From VAZQ01 sp045811525 (GTDB lineage Bacteria; Pseudomonadota; Alphaproteobacteria; Rhizobiales; Xanthobacteraceae), in assembly GCA_045811525.1 (NCBI GenBank), contig JBJMTV010000014.1, positions 46,030 through 110,029 on the forward strand: DNA of 64,000 bases, given 5' to 3'. Positions 63,594-64,000 of the stretch are shown here, piece by piece. A program made the position numbers and the translations under genes. Each line of letters opens with the position of its first letter. The stretch's first letter is position 1. The notes beneath the pieces are model-generated. The model was given only the letters and a program-made list of their open reading frames with translations. It was not told the origin of the DNA and did no database searches.

Positions 63594-63735
63594 TATCACC
63601 TCCCCGGAAAGGGGGAGGTCGATTGCCACTGCTACGCGCAGCGGGGCATTGGCAATCGGGTGGGGGTCAATCGTCGTGCACAAACAGCAGACCCCCACCC
63701 CAACCCTCCCCTTGCAGGGTGAGGGAGCGCACCTC
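63594..63735. repeat. two GC-rich intergenic hairpins before the IS630-type gene
   Basis: ACCTCCCC pairs with GGGGAGGT around 63598-63620, and CCCTCCCC...GGGTGAGGG forms a second, imperfect stem near 63706-63727. Similar C/G-rich palindromes recur in genomes of this order. The 290-bp gap holds no gene. Confidence 0.4.
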
Positions 63736-63840
63736 TTCGCGGGCCTTAGCGCGGGATGTCTTTAGCGCGAATCGGGTTGGGATTCCCAAATCAGTTCGGT
63801 TCTGATTCAAGGTGCTGGCTGGGTTGGAGGCCAGTATCCC

Positions 63841-64000
63841 ATGCCTTATTCGCTGGATCTTCGGGAACGGGTGGTTGCGGCCGTTGAGAAGGGCGGCTTG
63901 TCTGCTCGAGCCGCGGCATTGCAATTCGGGGTCGGCGCCAGCACTGCGATCAGGTGGGTCGACCGTCTGCGAAAGACCGGCAGCGTTCGACCGAGCAAGA
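63841..64000 (+). CDS. IS630-family transposase, N-terminal part (cut by the window end)
   Basis: The frame encodes MPYSLDLRERVVAAVEKGGL and then SARAAALQFGVGASTAIRWV, DRLRKTGSV, which is the N-terminal helix-turn-helix of IS630-family transposases. It runs off the window. The left end of the element should lie between about 63750 and 63840, but I could not fix its inverted repeat. Confidence 0.85.
   Translation, partial: MPYSLDLRERVVAAVEKGGLSARAAALQFGVGASTAIRWVDRLRKTGSVRPSK

Noticed and set aside
63750..63840. Terminal inverted repeat of the IS630-type element
   Set aside because: Several short palindromes occur, but the right end is outside the window, so no repeat can be defined.

Overview
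The window is 64 kb of GC-rich DNA. It is most consistent with an alphaproteobacterium of the order Hyphomicrobiales (Bradyrhizobium / Xanthobacteraceae neighbourhood). The evidence is the gene order trpF-trpB-trpA-accD-folC, the block ihfB-sppA-rpsA-cmk-aroA next to a FYDLN-acid protein and a tRNA-Ala, an AccD that has lost its zinc-finger cysteines, a DUF459 protein, Pfam04392-type substrate-binding proteins, and REP elements with GTAG feet. No species can be named from sequence alone.

Layout. 1-4.3 kb: end of a MetE-like methyltransferase, a lysophospholipase-like hydrolase, an Hsp20 with a ROSE-like leader, an exported hypothetical protein and a threonine aldolase. 4.3-10.8 kb: glutamate synthase gltBD, preceded by a perfect palindrome. 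10.8-21.1 kb: cell-envelope and housekeeping genes (degenerate SGNH/DUF459 protein, MltB-type transglycosylase, galU, outer-membrane barrel, kdsD, hemH, periplasmic 5'-nucleotidase). 21.2-26.9 kb: a carbohydrate-type ABC importer operon headed by a PaaK-like CoA ligase. 27.4-29.6 kb: a repeat derivative, a frameshifted polysaccharide deacetylase and an orphan substrate-binding protein. 29.7-42.2 kb: core biosynthesis and translation genes (folC, accD, trp genes, ihfB, sppA, rpsA, cmk, aroA).

42.4-48.4 kb: a tRNA-Ala(GGC) is followed by a lower-GC accessory segment. It holds several small hypothetical genes, a DUF4145 protein, a HARE-HTH-like protein, and a rightward pair made of a small HA-RGI-family protein and a 759-residue GTPase-like protein. 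The promoter of that pair is bracketed by two perfect alphaproteobacterial LexA (SOS) boxes. This cassette is the most unusual thing in the window and the best candidate for an undescribed stress or defence system.

48.4-64 kb: an ABC_membrane_2 transporter, an MFS exporter, a RAYT (REP-associated tyrosine transposase) between two 94-bp REPINs, and a catabolic locus. The locus comprises a flavin monooxygenase facing an operon of a ribose-type ABC importer, a cysteine hydrolase and a LigA/LigB-like extradiol dioxygenase. It is followed by a second MetE-like protein, a sugar-nucleotide epimerase and the start of an IS630-type transposase.

Three families of interspersed palindromes run through the intergenic spaces. 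Two of them are physically tied to an intact or decayed RAYT gene. Starts were revised where a Shine-Dalgarno sequence or a stop/start overlap argued for it.
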